Of a stretch of 64,000 nt of DNA, positions 14,161-26,716 are shown in pieces (the stretch's first letter is position 1; each line of letters opens with the position of its first letter). Below the pieces are notes generated by a model. It was given only the letters and a program-made list of their open reading frames with translations. It was not told the DNA's origin and did not search any database. The DNA comes from Acridotheres tristis. Taxonomy: Eukaryota > Chordata > Aves > Passeriformes > Sturnidae. The stretch covers positions 11,188,991-11,252,990 of the forward strand of contig CM072905.1 in NCBI GenBank assembly GCA_037013685.1, written 5' to 3'. The position numbers and the translations under genes were made by a program.

Positions 14161-14810
14161 TAAATCGCTCGTTTCAATGGGCAGCCGGCTCCTAACAGGG
14201 ATAATTTTATAGCCCCATAACCCAGCACGAGGAGTCTCTTTTACGACCCTGCACTCCCCCTGTCTGAGGCAGGAGCGAGGCAGCGGCCGGAGCCCGCGGG
14301 GCTCTCTGGCACGGAATCCATCGGTAATCCCGAAAAATAAAACTGTCTTATGAGATATAAATTAGATTCCTGCCCTGGGGTATGAGCGGCTCTGCTCCCC
14401 CACGGGGCCGCCGCTGTCGGAGAGCATCTGTTGCAATTACAGGTTCCTGCAGCCTGCTCGGCAGGAATGACCTCCCAAATATTCCAGCAGCAGCTGGAGC
14501 TCGCACAAACACTCCGTGTTCTCTTTACAGCCCAGCAGCAAGGGCTTGCTGTGTGCTCAACTGCTGCTTGGTGGCCCCATTTCCTCCCAGGACCCTGGGG
14601 GTGTCCAGGGTTCCCTTGCTGAGGGTCCAGATTGGTACCTGGAGGCTGAGCTTCTCTCTCCTCGCAGGTTTGTGCGCTGCAAAGTGCACCTTTGGCACGA
14701 GATCAGCACCATTAATTGACCAGGAGAGGAAGCAGCCTTCAGTGCTGTCTAATTACACAGAAATTACCAGAAGAAATTAATTCCAAAAGATGACCATATG
14801 GGCTGTAACG
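14161..14810. promoter_or_regulatory. Possible regulatory patch in NTN1 intron
   Basis: AT-rich blocks alternate with CpG-containing sequence: ATAATTTTATAGCCCCATAA near 14201, AAATAAAACTGTCTTATGAG near 14334, and ATTAATTGACC, TCTAATTACACAG and AATTAATTCC between 14711 and 14785. Several TAATT cores occur with no coding frame. It is a candidate conserved element by composition only. Confidence 0.25.
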
Positions 14811-16230
14811 CTGAAGCCGAGGCTGAATTTTGCCTCTGGTTACTGCCACTCAGAACTGAGGGCAGAATCCAGGCCAGAAGTGTGTTTCTAGTTCGTGATT
14901 TATTGCACCAAAATGGAGCTGGTAATGAAAACCGTGTTCCACTTAATACTCAGGCGACTTCCAACAAAAATGCCAGCAGGAACTCTTTCTTCTGCTCCTT
15001 GCCTTGCAGCTGCCCGGCAGCAGAGGCTCGGCGAGCTCAGCCCTCCTGCCGTGCCACAGGGAGGGGCCCCCCATGTCCCACGCGTCCCAAAGCCCCTCTG
15101 ATGGCACCAGGCTCAGCGCCGGGCTCTGCCTCGTCTCCCCCCTCCTCCCACACCTTCCCCACCTGGGCAGGCTCAGCCTGACCTGCACATTAATTCACCA
15201 AACAAACAAAAGCCATGTCTGTAACACTATTTCAGCCCTGCTGTCCAAACCACCCCACGGGCTGGTTCTGCTGCAGCACTGACCCACCCGACCCCAGCCC
15301 TGTGGGTGCTGAGACCCCCCTGCAGCACCCAGCGCTGACGGAGCCCGTCGAGGCGAGTGCTTCACCCCTTCCCGGCCCAACCTGCTGCTCCTCTGCTTTA
15401 AAAATGTCATTTTTCCCCGCATGCAGGAAACAACAGGACCCCTCCCCTCTCCTCCCGGAGAGCAGCAGGTGGAGAAAGATCCGAGGGAGCCTCAGAAAGG
15501 ACCCTCGGGCACCTCCGACCCCTCCTGGCGACCACGGGGCGACCTGTGGGAAATGCCGGGGAGATGGCCGAGTGCCACGGCTGAGCCCCTGCGCTGCGAA
15601 CGGCGATTCATTTGCATGCCAAAGTGGTAGCCGGGCTCCTTCCACCACGGTGCCGGCATAGAAATGTATTTGAATGTTCAATATCGCCCCACAGAGAGCT
15701 CCCCGTGGAGAAAATCCCCCCGGGGGGCTGCTGGAAGGAGCTTCCGAGTCAAAGGTGCTCAAAGGAAACCTCGGGTCCCAAGGGACGCAGGATTGCCGGG
15801 GGGGTGAAAGGCACCGAATGGAGGCGGATCCGCGGCGGGGCTGTCCCGGCCAAGGCCAGGCGTGCCAGCGGCAGCAGGAAACTCGCGGGCTGGGTGACAA
15901 ATGCTGTGGCCTCTCCTCAGCTCCCGCACTGCTCAATGGCTCCCGGGTGACTCCGCAATCAAGGTCCCATTCACGCCAGGAAGAGTCAGATCCCAGGGAT
16001 ATGTGTCAGGCCAGCACTTCCCACTTCTCTTTCAGCCCATGGACACCTATAAATTTTCCAGGGACAGAGGGACAGGACATGCCTCCGCTGCAGCCGCTTC
16101 CAAAGGCTCCTTGAAAGCAGCCCAGGACACGGAGAAATCCATTCTATGGAGCAGTTACCAGGGATGAGTGGGAGCTCATGGAGCTGCTGCCTGCCAAGGA
16201 CCCGAGCACAAAGTCCATCACCCCCAACCA
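14811..16230. other. NTN1 intron sequence, small CpG-rich patch, no gene recognised
   Basis: CpG density rises at about 15540-15860 but no exon is recognisable. The 234-residue minus-strand frame (15232-15936) has no domain content. Confidence 0.5.
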
Positions 16231-16930
16231 AGGCAAGCGAGTCCAATTATTAGCAATAAATACATTTATTCCAAATGTCAAGCCACTTTACATTCCTTTA
16301 TTTAACACGGCTGCTCTAAATAGGGGCTGGGGTAAATGGAAAATAAAGTCTGGGAGGTTTCAGGGCTCCCTGGTTCTCCGGGCAGAGCTGCCTGGGCTCT
16401 GGTTGCTATTATTAGTGTAACGATTGTTGTTGTTATTATTATTATTGTTATGATTATATGCATTTCATTCTCTTCTGGGTAATGAATAATTTATGACTCT
16501 GTCTCGATCCCCTCTCAATGGATTCACTATCCAGGGAGACTCGCTGAATAATTTGGATCATTCGTTTTCAAGTGCAGGGGCTGCCGACAAATTGTTCGCT
16601 TTTCACTGCTGGGGACATTCATTGGTCACCCAAATCAGGGGATTTCTTTGCTCGCCCCCAGCACGTGAGGCGCTGTCTGGGGTTTTGTTGGGATTTTTTT
16701 GTTGTTGTTGACTGGGTGAAACTTTGCGAAGTGGAGACTAGCAAACAGCTCATCTGGGGGGCTGGATTTGTGCAGAAGTCAGTTTGCCAAATTTCTATGA
16801 ACATTTGGTGGTTTTGCAGAGGCTTGTGAAAAGTAAATGCTACAGAGGATATTAAATGTTATTCAAATGTTTTAAAGGCGACGCTGCTCTTGCTCTTTGA
16901 TTTGATCTAAACTATTATGCAGCTGATTAT
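16231..16930. promoter_or_regulatory. AT-rich candidate regulatory block
   Basis: About 700 bases are distinctly AT-rich against the surrounding intron, with complex non-repetitive sequence (CCAATTATTAGCAATAAATA near 16244, TAATGAATAATTTATGAC near 16480, CTGAATAATTTGGATCATTC near 16543). It includes a short TTG/TTA microsatellite. It resembles a cluster of conserved elements; no coding potential. Confidence 0.3.
16420..16455. repeat. TTG/TTA trinucleotide microsatellite
   Basis: Consecutive TTG then TTA triplets, interrupted toward the right end by ATTGTTATGATTATATG. Confidence 0.85.
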
Positions 16931-17584
16931 TAAGTTTTGCTTACTCAGCTCACACTAGAGAAATGTTGCGGTGTTAAACCTGCTTGCCTAAAATCCAGAG
17001 GGAAAGGGAATTTTCAAGAGGCTTGCATTGGGAATCTTCTAATCCCTACAAATCAAACGAGCGCCTGTATCAACCTGGCTGTGTCCACCCTGCAATCCCT
17101 AATCCCGAATTCACGTCGGGATCAGCCCTGGGCAGGCTCTGCGCTCTGCAGGGATCCATCCCCGAGCATGCACACGTGGGGATGAGCGCTGTTCCTTGTC
17201 CTGGGATGGGATGGGGAGGGCTGACACATCAGCGCTGGTATCCACGGTTTGCCTGGGATGTCCCCACGCTTTGCCTGGCCCTGGGATGTCCCCACTTGGG
17301 GACAAATTTGCTGCCAGCTCTGTGAAAAAATCATCAGGGTATGCCACGCTCAGCTGAGGAATGAACTGATAGCAGAGCTCCGCACTGCACAGGCCCCCCT
17401 GACACATCTCTGTTAGATGTTGAACTGCGCCCAAAACCGCCACTGGCTGAATCCAGGAACAGCTGGGAATGGACAGGGCTCAGCACCCCCGCTCCGGCTC
17501 AGACCTGCCCAGCTCAGCTCCGCAGCCGCAGAGCTCCCAGCTCCCGGCAGCGCAAAATCCACAGAGGACAATCTCTGGTCCCCG
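16931..17584. other. NTN1 intron sequence, no gene recognised
   Basis: Contains a short direct repeat of CTGGGATGTCCCCAC (near 17254 and 17281) but no recognisable gene. Confidence 0.55.
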
Positions 17585-17850
17585 GGGCCGGAGCCGGAGC
17601 CGCTTGTCCTGTCCCTGTCCCGCTCATCCTGTCCCTGCCCTTCTCCCTGTCCCTCTCCCTGTCCCTGTCCTGCCGGTCCAATCCCGCTGGTCACATCTTT
17701 GTCCTGCTGGTCCCGTTCTTTTCCCTCTGAATTCCATCCCTGCCCCGCCGGTCCCGTCCGTGTCCCGCCGGTCCTGTTCTTGTCCCGCTGATTTCATCCC
17801 TGTCCCGCTGATTCCATCCCTGTCCCGCCGGTCCCGTCCCTCCCGCACCG
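17585..17850. repeat. Degenerate pyrimidine-rich minisatellite
   Basis: Imperfect units of about 15-25 bases built on CCTGTCCCGC(T/C)GGTC repeat across the region, with the cleanest copies (CATCCCTGTCCCGCTGATT) near 17787-17825. The strand bias (C/T on plus) keeps spurious frames open on both strands. Confidence 0.85.
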
Positions 17851-18470
17851 CCCGCTGCCTGCGCCGCCCGCCCAGCCCCGATTTACGAGCAGCGTGTGAA
17901 GGACAGACACTGGGCCGCTGGGCTGAACAATGCGGGAATATTAGCCGAGTTACAAAAACAAACAAACCAAACCCTGCCGGGAGCCCGTTTCATTTATCTT
18001 CCTTTGTCCCGTTTTGCTTCAGCGTGAAAGTCGCCCTTTCAAGCGCAGCGGTTGCGTTCCAGCCCCGGCGGGCAGCTGATCCAAGGCGCTGCACCGCGAG
18101 CTTCCCAAAGGCGTGTTTGCACAGTTCAATTCATCCCTAAATATTCAGCCGAGTTTCCCTCCCTCCAGTCCTCCCAGGACTTTTTGCCCGAGAGCCGAGG
18201 GTGTAAAGCCCGGGGCCGGGGATGGCGGGGCACAGAGCCTTTGTGTGCAAACACAAGCTGCTGTTTGTATTTGCCTTCCCACTGTCAGAGCCCGATTGTG
18301 CGCGGGGCAGCGCTGGCCACCAGGCTGCTCTCAATATCCGCCCGGCCACCGCCGCTGCCAGAGGGACGCTCCCCTCCCTCCCCGGCTGCTTTGAAGAGAA
18401 GGGATTTAATTTCATGAGGCTTTCGGTAATCACGTTCTGATCTCCAACATTAACCAGAACTGACTCCCTC
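17851..18470. other. CpG-enriched intronic patch, no exon recognised
   Basis: Local CpG enrichment (for example CCCGGGGCCGGGGATGGCGG near 18209) alternates with AT-containing segments such as CCTAAATATTCAGCC. It could be an intronic regulatory patch. No splice-bounded frame with family resemblance was seen. Confidence 0.3.
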
Positions 18471-21400
18471 TTGCAAAAGGGGGAGGATGAGCCAGTAACC
18501 AGCCCCGACTCGGGACGGGCCGCACCGACAGAGGAAAGCAAAACGCGGGCCTGGTTCTGCGCCGCTTATCAGATGGGGCTGGAAAACAACAGGCTCTTGG
18601 CAGCGCCGGGAGGGAGCAGCTTTACCCATCCCGAGGATGCTCTTCAGGCTGCTCTCGTGCACCACAAACTCTGATTTTTAAACCCAGACATTTTCCTCCT
18701 GTCCGCGGCTCTTCCCATCCTTTACCTTCCTTCTTCCCTGTTCCACTTCCAGTGTCCTGGTGCCTCTGTCACATTCCCCAGGGCTTGCTTTGCTGCTGGA
18801 ACAGGCTCCTGCTCGTGCCTCCCTACCTGCTGGGGTAGCCAGTGGGCCAGGAAGAGCCAGTGCCAGCCCTCCGGGGAAGGCCTTGCATGAAGAGGAGGCT
18901 GAGAACAGGGAGATTTAGGTCTCACCTCCCTGCACTGCCCCTCCCTCCCCTCTCCTCCCCTCCCTGTACGCAGGGCTCAGCTCTTCCCAGAGCATCTCCT
19001 GAGCAGGCAGAGATGACGCTCTAGACCCTGAAGGAAAGTCCTTTTGGGGCTGTGAGAGCAAAGCAAGTGCTGGGGCAGTCCTCAGTGCGTTTTAAAACTC
19101 CCTTTTCCAGTCAGATGTGCTGTCCACTCTCTCCTCACCCACTCTGCTCTGACTACCCAAGCCTGCACCCTAAATACCCACAGAACTGCCATTAAAGGAC
19201 ATTAACTATTCCCGTAGGATAATTAATGATAATTCCAATGAAAATTGCTGCCCTTGGTCGAAACAAAGCAGAGATCCCAGTGATCCACCCAGTGCAGCCT
19301 GGCAGGGATCTGGGTGATGGATGGCTCTGAAATACCACAGGGAAGATGACGTGGACACCTCATCCATCTTTCCATGCCGGGCCCTGAACTTGGAGCACAC
19401 AGGCTGTGAGGATGGGACCGGGGAGGGAACAGCTGGGAGAGCACAGACCCAGCACGGATATGGCACCGAGCCCGGAGCGAGGGTCTGCTGAGCCAGCAGC
19501 ATTCCTCCCGTGCTCCTCCTCCAATTCCCACCTGGGACAGGGGGAGGACACCTCACCTCCCTCTCTCATGCTCCGAGAAACTGGGGAATGCTCTCACCAC
19601 TCCATGAGGCACCATCAACAAATCTGTGCCTATTTCTCACTGGCAGAGTTTCCCACCCCAGCATGTCAAGAAGGATAAATTTGCTGTCAAACAACCCCAC
19701 AGAGCCAGGCTGCTCCCAGCCTATGGCACTGCACTGCCTGCTCCTGCCTCTCATGGCATTTTTACTCTTTCCCAGGGGAAACTGAGGGTGCTGGGTGTAG
19801 GCCTTGGGTTCTCCATCCTCTCCCCAAACCAGAGCTTTGATCCTCAAGCAGAGATTCCCAAGGTTGCTCCCCCCTACCTGTACCGGAATTTCCACTCACC
19901 TGCCCACACAATCTCTTCTTGCTGCTTGTTTTTGGCAGAAGATGGCCTAGGACTCCTGGGTTCATCCATTGGCAGCCCCTCCATCCCCAGGGGAGCAGGA
20001 ACTGGGCTGAGGGCCGTGATTCCCCAGGTGTCCTGTCTCAGCCCAAGAGGGGATCCATCAGTAACCACAACCTGGGTGACAACAGGCGTTTGGCAAAGCC
20101 AGAGGCCCCTTCCAGCCCTTCTGTGAAATAATTTAGAAAAACCCCATACTTCCAGGAGAGAGTGAAATACAGGTTTGCTCCTTCCCAGCTCTCCAACCCT
20201 CTGTCCAGGTGGGGGATGCAGACAAAATTTCCAACCCTCCTGTCACTCACAAGACATCTTGAAAAGGTTGGAAAGGAAAATTTCTGCCTGCAGAAGCTTC
20301 TGCCCAGGAAGATTCCTTCCATGGTCTCACAGCTGTGTGTGGGACATGAACCCAGGCTCTTTCCCTGCCCATTCCTTTCTCTGTCCTCTGTAATCCCAGC
20401 GAGGCAGGAAGTGCCTGTTTTGGGCAGCAGTTCTGTGCCCAGTTCGTGCTGTCGATGCCCCCCGTGCCCGCTGAGCCCCAGAACAAAATCTGCCACATCA
20501 CTCCATCCATTTTTAAACTCCATTCTCCACTAAAACCAGCGGTGTACAAAATACTTCCATAAATTCATCTCCCAGCAGAGCTGAGTGTCTCTTCCATTCC
20601 TGTGTTCTCCCAGCTCAGAATCTGTTTCTTTAGTATCTCTCAAACGAATACAGGATTTTTCCTTCCCCACCATTAATTCCCTGTTTTCTGCTGAGCCTAA
20701 AGCAAACTCCCACTCAGTGTGGGGTTGAGCCCCTCCATGCCGCTGGTCCCTCTGCTTCTGCCCGGGATGGATCGGGAGCGGCCGAGTCGCTGTTCACTCC
20801 CTCCGGCTGCCCTGGCTGCGAGCAGGAAAAGCCTCCCTGTCTCCTTATCAGTCCCCAGGGCATCCTAATCCCCTTAGAAATGAAATCCATTATACAGATA
20901 TCTTTGTAAAAGCCTGCCTGTCACTCCAGCCAGCCCCAGCCCAGCTCTCCGGACTCTTTGGAGCGTGGTCAGCGGGGATGAGTCTGCCGCGGGCAGAGCC
21001 GGGATCGTCCCGGTGAGGATCCAGCCTGTCCCTGCCCTGTCCCTGCCCTGTCCTTGTCCCGTGCTGTGATCCCTGCTCAGACACGGAGCTTGTCCCCCTC
21101 CCGCCGGGCTGCAGAGCCAGGCTGAGCCGTGCCAGCCCCGGCTGTGCCCGCTCCGTGCGGGAAGCAGCGGGGATCTGGCAGGGATGCTCGGGACGGGAGC
21201 TCGGCTTATGCAAAGCAAACGTTTCCTGCTGATCGCAGCGGCAGAGGCCAAACGGCAGCCGCTGCTCCAGAGGCTCCCTGGGGACGGAGCAGATGTGGCT
21301 CTGCCACCGCCGAGCCCCGGCCCGGCTCTGAGCCCTCTGCACGGACCGATCCTAGCAGCAAATCCTCTCCCTTCTCTCCTGAAAAACGGCGGGGTCTGTT

Positions 21401-21774
21401 CGGTGCAATCATGAACAACAAAAAAAAATCCTGGTGAGGTTAAGTCCGTGAATCCCCCGTGCGCTGGGGACACAGCCCTGCCATGGGGTCCTGTGCCCCA
21501 GGCAGCTGTGCCAGCGCTCTCTAGGAAGGCTGGATGTTGGGTTTGATGGGTTCTGGGGCTGCTTTGGGGGTTTTTCTGCTGCTTGACAGCAACAAGGGGC
21601 CAAATCATCTACGGCCTCTGCAATGCCAGACTGTTCCAGACATCCTGTCCCATGATCTCCTTTGCTCTGGATGTCCCCCAGAACAAAACTGGTGGAGGAA
21701 AAAACTCAACACAGCACCCTAAAATCCTCCAGAAATTCCTCAGTGAAACTCTGCTTGCACAGCCCAGCCACAGA
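18471..21774. other. NTN1 intron sequence with a CpG-enriched patch, no gene recognised
   Basis: CpG frequency rises at about 20935-21375 (with CCCTGCCCTGTCC tandem motifs near 21030). The rest is ordinary intron. The 244-residue minus-strand frame at 20874-21608 shows no known domain. Confidence 0.5.
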
Positions 21775-21889
21775 AAGGTTACAGACAGGATGAGAACTGT
21801 GAAGGCTTTTGACGTGGAGGTGATCAGGGTAGAGAAAAGGTATCACCTAAATTTAATAAGAGACACCAGGAACTCCCTGGAATGAAACC
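21775..21889. repeat. Dispersed repeat, copy A of two (unnamed)
   Basis: Matches 23754-23876 in the same orientation. Shared blocks include ACAGGATG, GAACTG, GAAGGCTTTTGA, TGGAGGTGAT, TTTAATAAG, GACACCAGGA and CTCCCTGG. Divergence and small indels suggest old interspersed copies, not a recent tandem duplication. The family was not recognised. Confidence 0.85.
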
Positions 21890-23022
21890 ATGCAGTTCCA
21901 TAAAAACCGTAAGAGCTTCCAAAACCACTATTAAAAAGTAGTTGGGTGTCACAAAAGAAAGGCAAGAGAGATCTAAGGCCAAAAAGGCATCAATCCTCCA
22001 TGGTCACAAAAATCCATCTCCATCCCTGAGGATGAAGGGGAGATAAATTAAGAATATAGAGACAAGTTCATGTGCCCAACTGTTCCCACTTCACAGGCCA
22101 GATGGAAATCCCAGAAGCCTGGGAGTGCTTTTACAGGCAGTGGGGATTCCAGAGCCCTCGGGTGCTTTTTGCTCCATCCCTGGAGAGGCAGCACGTCCCC
22201 CCGGGCAGGCACAGGGAGTTTGCGAGGCGAGGACAGCGGAGGCTGAATAAGGATGACATGATTTGGCCCAGAAAGAGGAGGGCAGAGATTAGCTGTGGAC
22301 AAGCTCAAGGGAAGGCAAGTGTCCAACCCGGAGTGCCAAGCCTGGTTTTGTTTTAGCCTTAACTGCGCTTTTTTGTTTGTTTGTTTGTTGGTGTAAAAAC
22401 CTTTCTGTTGGAAATCAGTTTAACTTTAAGCTTCCTGAGAATAAAAGCCTGTGAGAAAGCTCTGCCCATGCGAGGCTCCCTTGGGAGGCTACAATGGAAG
22501 CCTCAGCAGCTCATGAGCCCAAATTTCTATGGCTACAGCACCCATCTGCTCAGCAATACAGTTACCCCTGCTCGTGCACTTTCCCATGCAGTGCAATCTG
22601 CTGGGAGCTGCACCGGAAGGGGCTGGAAAGGACCTGTGGCTCCGTGGATGGCACGTGGAGCCACGAGAAGCCCAGCTCTCAGAGTCTGCTCCAGTTGCTG
22701 GTGAAGCTGCCCCAAGTTGCATTTTCCTGAGTACAAGGATGCTGCAATAATGCTTTGTGCCTTTCTCAACCCAAATTCAAAGGATTTTACAGAGACTCCC
22801 TTTGCTCCCTATAAGTGGGGAAATTGAGGCCCAAGACAAACCTGGATATCAGAAATTATGAGCATTCCTGTTATCATCAGGAGGTAACAGGCAGCACCAC
22901 CACAGAGGCGCTCCAAAATCCACCTAAGAACCCCGGCTGGATGCAGCCACAGGCAGAGTTGTGCTGTGCTGTCAGATCCAGGCACCAGCGCCTGCCTCGG
23001 GGGGACAAAGGATGTTACACTG
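21890..23022. other. NTN1 intron sequence, no gene recognised
   Basis: Includes a (TTTG)n run at 22369-22390. Otherwise nothing recognised. Confidence 0.55.
22369..22390. repeat. (TTTG)n microsatellite
   Basis: TTTTTTG followed by successive TTTG units, ending TTGGTG. Confidence 0.85.
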
Positions 23023-23105
23023 TGGGGATCCTGCTCTGGCACCCTGGGGATCCTCTGTGGGACCCTGGGGATCCTGCAGGGGCGGCTTGGGGATCCTGCT
23101 CAGAG
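23023..23105. repeat. 21-22-bp tandem repeat, four copies
   Basis: TGGGGATCCT starts at 23023, 23045, 23066 and 23088, with intervening sequence that partly matches (CTGGCACCC, GTGGGACCC). Confidence 0.9.
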
Positions 23106-23753
23106 CCTCTCTGCTCGGGTTGGGGACGTGGCTTTCTCCAAGCAAGAAGGGATGGATGCTTGCAACCTTCCCCATTACTCTGGAGCAGACATGGCTGTGA
23201 GCAGGCTGGACACGGGGACACTCAGACTTCTTTTCCCCTCACAGAGGGGTTTGCAAAGCCACTTTATTCCTCTGTTTGCCTCCCATGCCAACATGGAATC
23301 GAAGGGGCAGAGGGTGCAGTGGATGTGCCCCTGTGTGACCAGGTCCCTGCCAGCTCTGCCAGTCCCACCCACACTCCCCTTGCTGCAGCCAGTGCCTCTG
23401 CCCCTCTGTTCCCCTCAGGACAAACCATCTGCAAAGCCCTGAACCATCTCGGGAGAGGAGAAGAGAGAAAGGACATCTCCCACCAGCCCAGCCCTTCCTG
23501 GTCAGAGATGTCTCAGCCTCCGTGAGCCATTGTCAGCCCCTGGTGGCCGAGGCCTCGCCATGGCTCCCTGCTGACAGGCACTGGCCCACAGGCAGCTCCT
23601 GCAGGGACTGTCCAGTGGGACAGAGCCAAAGTCACCACCAGCTTGACTCCTTCTTCCATTTGGAGGCCAAAGAAAGGGGCCTCCCATTCCAAGGAGAATG
23701 GGAAGGAATTGTCTCGTGGGGCTCCTCAATATCCCAGTGTGCCAACCTGGGGA
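23106..23753. other. NTN1 intron sequence, no gene recognised
   Basis: Nothing recognised between the 22-bp tandem repeat and dispersed-repeat copy B. Confidence 0.55.
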
Positions 23754-23876
23754 AAATAGTTATCAACAGGATGGGAACTGGGAAGGCTTTTGAGATGGAG
23801 GTGATTAATGCAGGGCAAAGGAAAGGGATCACCTGGATTTAATAAGGGACACCAGGAGCTCCCTGGCATGAAATCC
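23754..23876. repeat. Dispersed repeat, copy B of two (unnamed)
   Basis: Same-orientation partner of 21775-21889, about 2 kb away. It is a few bases longer owing to an insertion near GGGCAAAGGAAAGG. The boundaries are roughly AAATAGTTA on the left and CATGAAATCC on the right. Confidence 0.85.
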
Positions 23877-26600
23877 CTTCCATCCCTCTGTGGGAACAGA
23901 GCGAGAGGAGCTGGCTGGGTGGGAGGATTTGATTTCCTGGTTGTGAGGAGGGTGGAGGGGCCCCGTTTGCTATTTTAGCAAGCACTGCCCTGCAAATGCC
24001 TCCCTGGACCACCACGGAGGTGATAAAGCCCCAGGCTTGACTGGAAGGAAGTTTTTCATTGGGAGGGTTTGGCGGGTGCTTCTCTCAGAGTTCCTGGTCA
24101 ACTCCTTGTCTGAGGTGAAGTTTCCTTTCCGCTGAATAAGAAACTTGCTCGGAAATTGCTCTGACATGAGACACATCCCAGCCTGGGAACCCTTCGGCAG
24201 CGGAGCAGAGCCTGTCCAACACCAGGCTCCCTGTGCTGCCTGTGCCAAATCCCCTATCTGGGAACACAATGTGTTTCCTTTCTCTCCCTGCGCTCGCTCC
24301 CGGGTTCGTTAAACGCTCTCAAGGCAGCACAGAGGGCCAAAATCCGAGCGGCGCCCAGCACCTGCAGCCACGACTGACGTCAGGAACATGTGTAGGTGCC
24401 GGGAGCATCTCCTGGCTCCATGGGGGAAATGCTGTGGAAATCCAGAGCCGGCACTGGGAATGGAGTCTGGAGTTCTCCAAGTGTCTGTCAGCGGGATGCA
24501 ACCTGGGCTTGTCCAGCACTGCTTTATCCAAGGCAAAGGTGCTCTAAGCAAACTGAAGGGAGGGTGTTTGTCTGGATTCATTCCCAGCACCTTAAATAAC
24601 ACCATGGCACTGGAGAAATTGTGGAATGGTGCCCGTTATATTTTAGTGATGTTAAATCTGATCAAAGACCCTGCCTGCATTTTCCTGTGTCCACACAAGC
24701 TCACCAGCAGCTGAGCTCTGACAGTGCTTTACTTCAGACCTTTCCCAGCTGCAATCTCCTCTCCCAGGGGAGCTGAAAGCTGCATCAGGACAAAGTGGGC
24801 TGGGAAAGGGGGCTTGGGCTGGACCAGTGCTGAGCAAAGAGCCAGCCCCGCGGCTCTGGAGAGAGGCAGGATGGAGAACAGACCTCCGAGCTCTTCTCCA
24901 AGCTGAGTCCTCCCTGGAGCACTCTGGCTCCCAGGCGCCCGGCCAAAGCTGGACCGCAAGGCCAAGCTCTACGTGCATGAGTTACTTGCCAGGTAAAGCT
25001 GATGGGAACCTGAAGCTGTGAAAAGCTCTGCAGGAGCAGATCCCTGGAGAATGTCTCCTTGGGACAAGCCCTGTCCTCTCCATGTGCAGTGCTGGGATCT
25101 CGCAAGGAGCTATGAAGAAAAATTCGATCTGGCTGGCAAAAACCGTTCCCATGGGAAATTTGACTTTCTGTCAGAAACTCCAGAGCATTTCTTTTTCAGC
25201 CCCAAATAAGCATGAATAGGAACAAAGATTCAGTTTTGGCAGGGGAAATGGGCTTATCAAAGAAAACACCCAAATTTTTAAGCAAAGCAGACACATTCTA
25301 TAATTTTTCTCCTTGGATGAAAAGAAAAATAAAAATAAAACCCCCAACGATTTTCCAGAAAGGAAAAAAGTAAATTCAGTGAAAAAAAATGCAACCGGTT
25401 CTCCCACCACTACTTGATGCAAATTCATTTGATTTGGCTGATTCACCTTTCCCTGAGCACGGCGGCTCGGGACGCTCTGGCCGCTCCGATCCCCTCTGCA
25501 GAGCTGGAAGGAGCGTCCAGCGTGCGGCGGCAGCAGCAGCAGCAGCTCCCCGCTCGCCCCCGGCCCCTGCCCAGCGCAGGAGGCTCCGCAGCCCCCGCTG
25601 ACCCGGGGCCTGACTTTCTCTCGGGATTTGGGAGAGAAACCAGGGTGGGCCGACGGTCATGAGCGAGCGGGTGGGAGTTGAATGGGGTTATTGTGATCTT
25701 TATCTGGGGGGATTATTCCAGGCGGTGTGGGCTTGGCAGGGCAGCGCGGGTTTTTGGCCGTGGCTGGTTTTACAGACGATAGGTGCGGCCCCGGGAAAGG
25801 AGCAGCAGGACTGGGTTGCGGAAAATTGTTTTACGGTAGCTTCATCCTTGCAAAACATTCACTTCCGAGCAAAGCCGGTGGAAAAGGAAAAAACAGAACG
25901 ATTTTCGTTTGCAGAAGTCTGACGCTGCTAGGACTGCACATGGTCTGAAATGCAAAGCCTGGCATAAAAGTGACATATTTTACTGGAAACTGGGAACTTG
26001 CTTCCCTTTTATTGGAAATAAATTGGAAGGGAGAAGGATGGTAGGAGCACGGCGCCAGCACAATAACTGAATGGAATCGTTTTCAGGAACAGCTGGGGAT
26101 CCTGCAGAATAGACCGGGGGTCCGATAGCACCTCGAGACCGCACCAAAATTTACGGCATCGCTGATAGCGATGACTCTGCAGGCAGGGAGTGGGGATGAG
26201 TTGGAGAGAGCCGGACCTCTCCTGCCTCCCGGCCTTGCTGCTGGGCAAGAGACAGCGCTGGGAAGGAAGCGAGACATGGAGCTCCGTCCCCGAGCGCTGC
26301 CGGGCAGCGGGACCCGCGGGACGGCGGAAAAGCAAACCCGGAGCTGACCCCGGCAGCCGAGGGGCATCTCCCGGCCGCTTCCCCCGTCCCGATGCGGTCT
26401 GAGGTTCCACGGCGGGGCCGAGCATCGCCCCGAAGCTGCCGAGACCCCGCGGCCGCGCCTGGAGCAGCCACCGCGTGTGCCCCGGTGCCACCGGGCTGCG
26501 GGAGCGGACCCCTCTCCCCGTCAGATAACCCAGCTTGGCCTGCCCCCCTGGTGAAGACGCCGGCGAAGAAATTGCGTTCTCTTCAAGAGACACATCTGAT
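23877..26600. other. NTN1 intron sequence grading into CpG-rich DNA, no gene recognised
   Basis: CpG enrichment appears at about 25450-25660 and 26100-26560, ahead of the main island. Between them, 25661-26060 is AT-richer with complex sequence that could be regulatory. No exon recognised. Confidence 0.5.
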
Positions 26601-26716
26601 TGTGATTTGGGGAAAAAATATAAAAAATGAAAAGAAAGGAAAGAAAACAAAACAAAACAAAACAAAAAAACAACAACAAAAAAAACAGGGCAAAAAAAAA
26701 AAAAAAAAAAAAAAAA
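26601..26716. repeat. A-rich low-complexity tract with (AAAAC)n and poly(A)
   Basis: A/G-rich sequence passes into AAAAC repeats, then a run of about 25 A ending AAAAAGGCGG. It lies about 1.5 kb from the donor inside the transcribed NTN1 strand, where it would appear as a U-rich tract. Confidence 0.92.

Noticed and set aside
20040..20125. CR1-like 3' end (CCCCTTCCAGCCCTTCTGTGA)
   Set aside because: Only the terminal 20 or so bases resemble CR1. The upstream diagnostic segments are missing, so it is too short to call.
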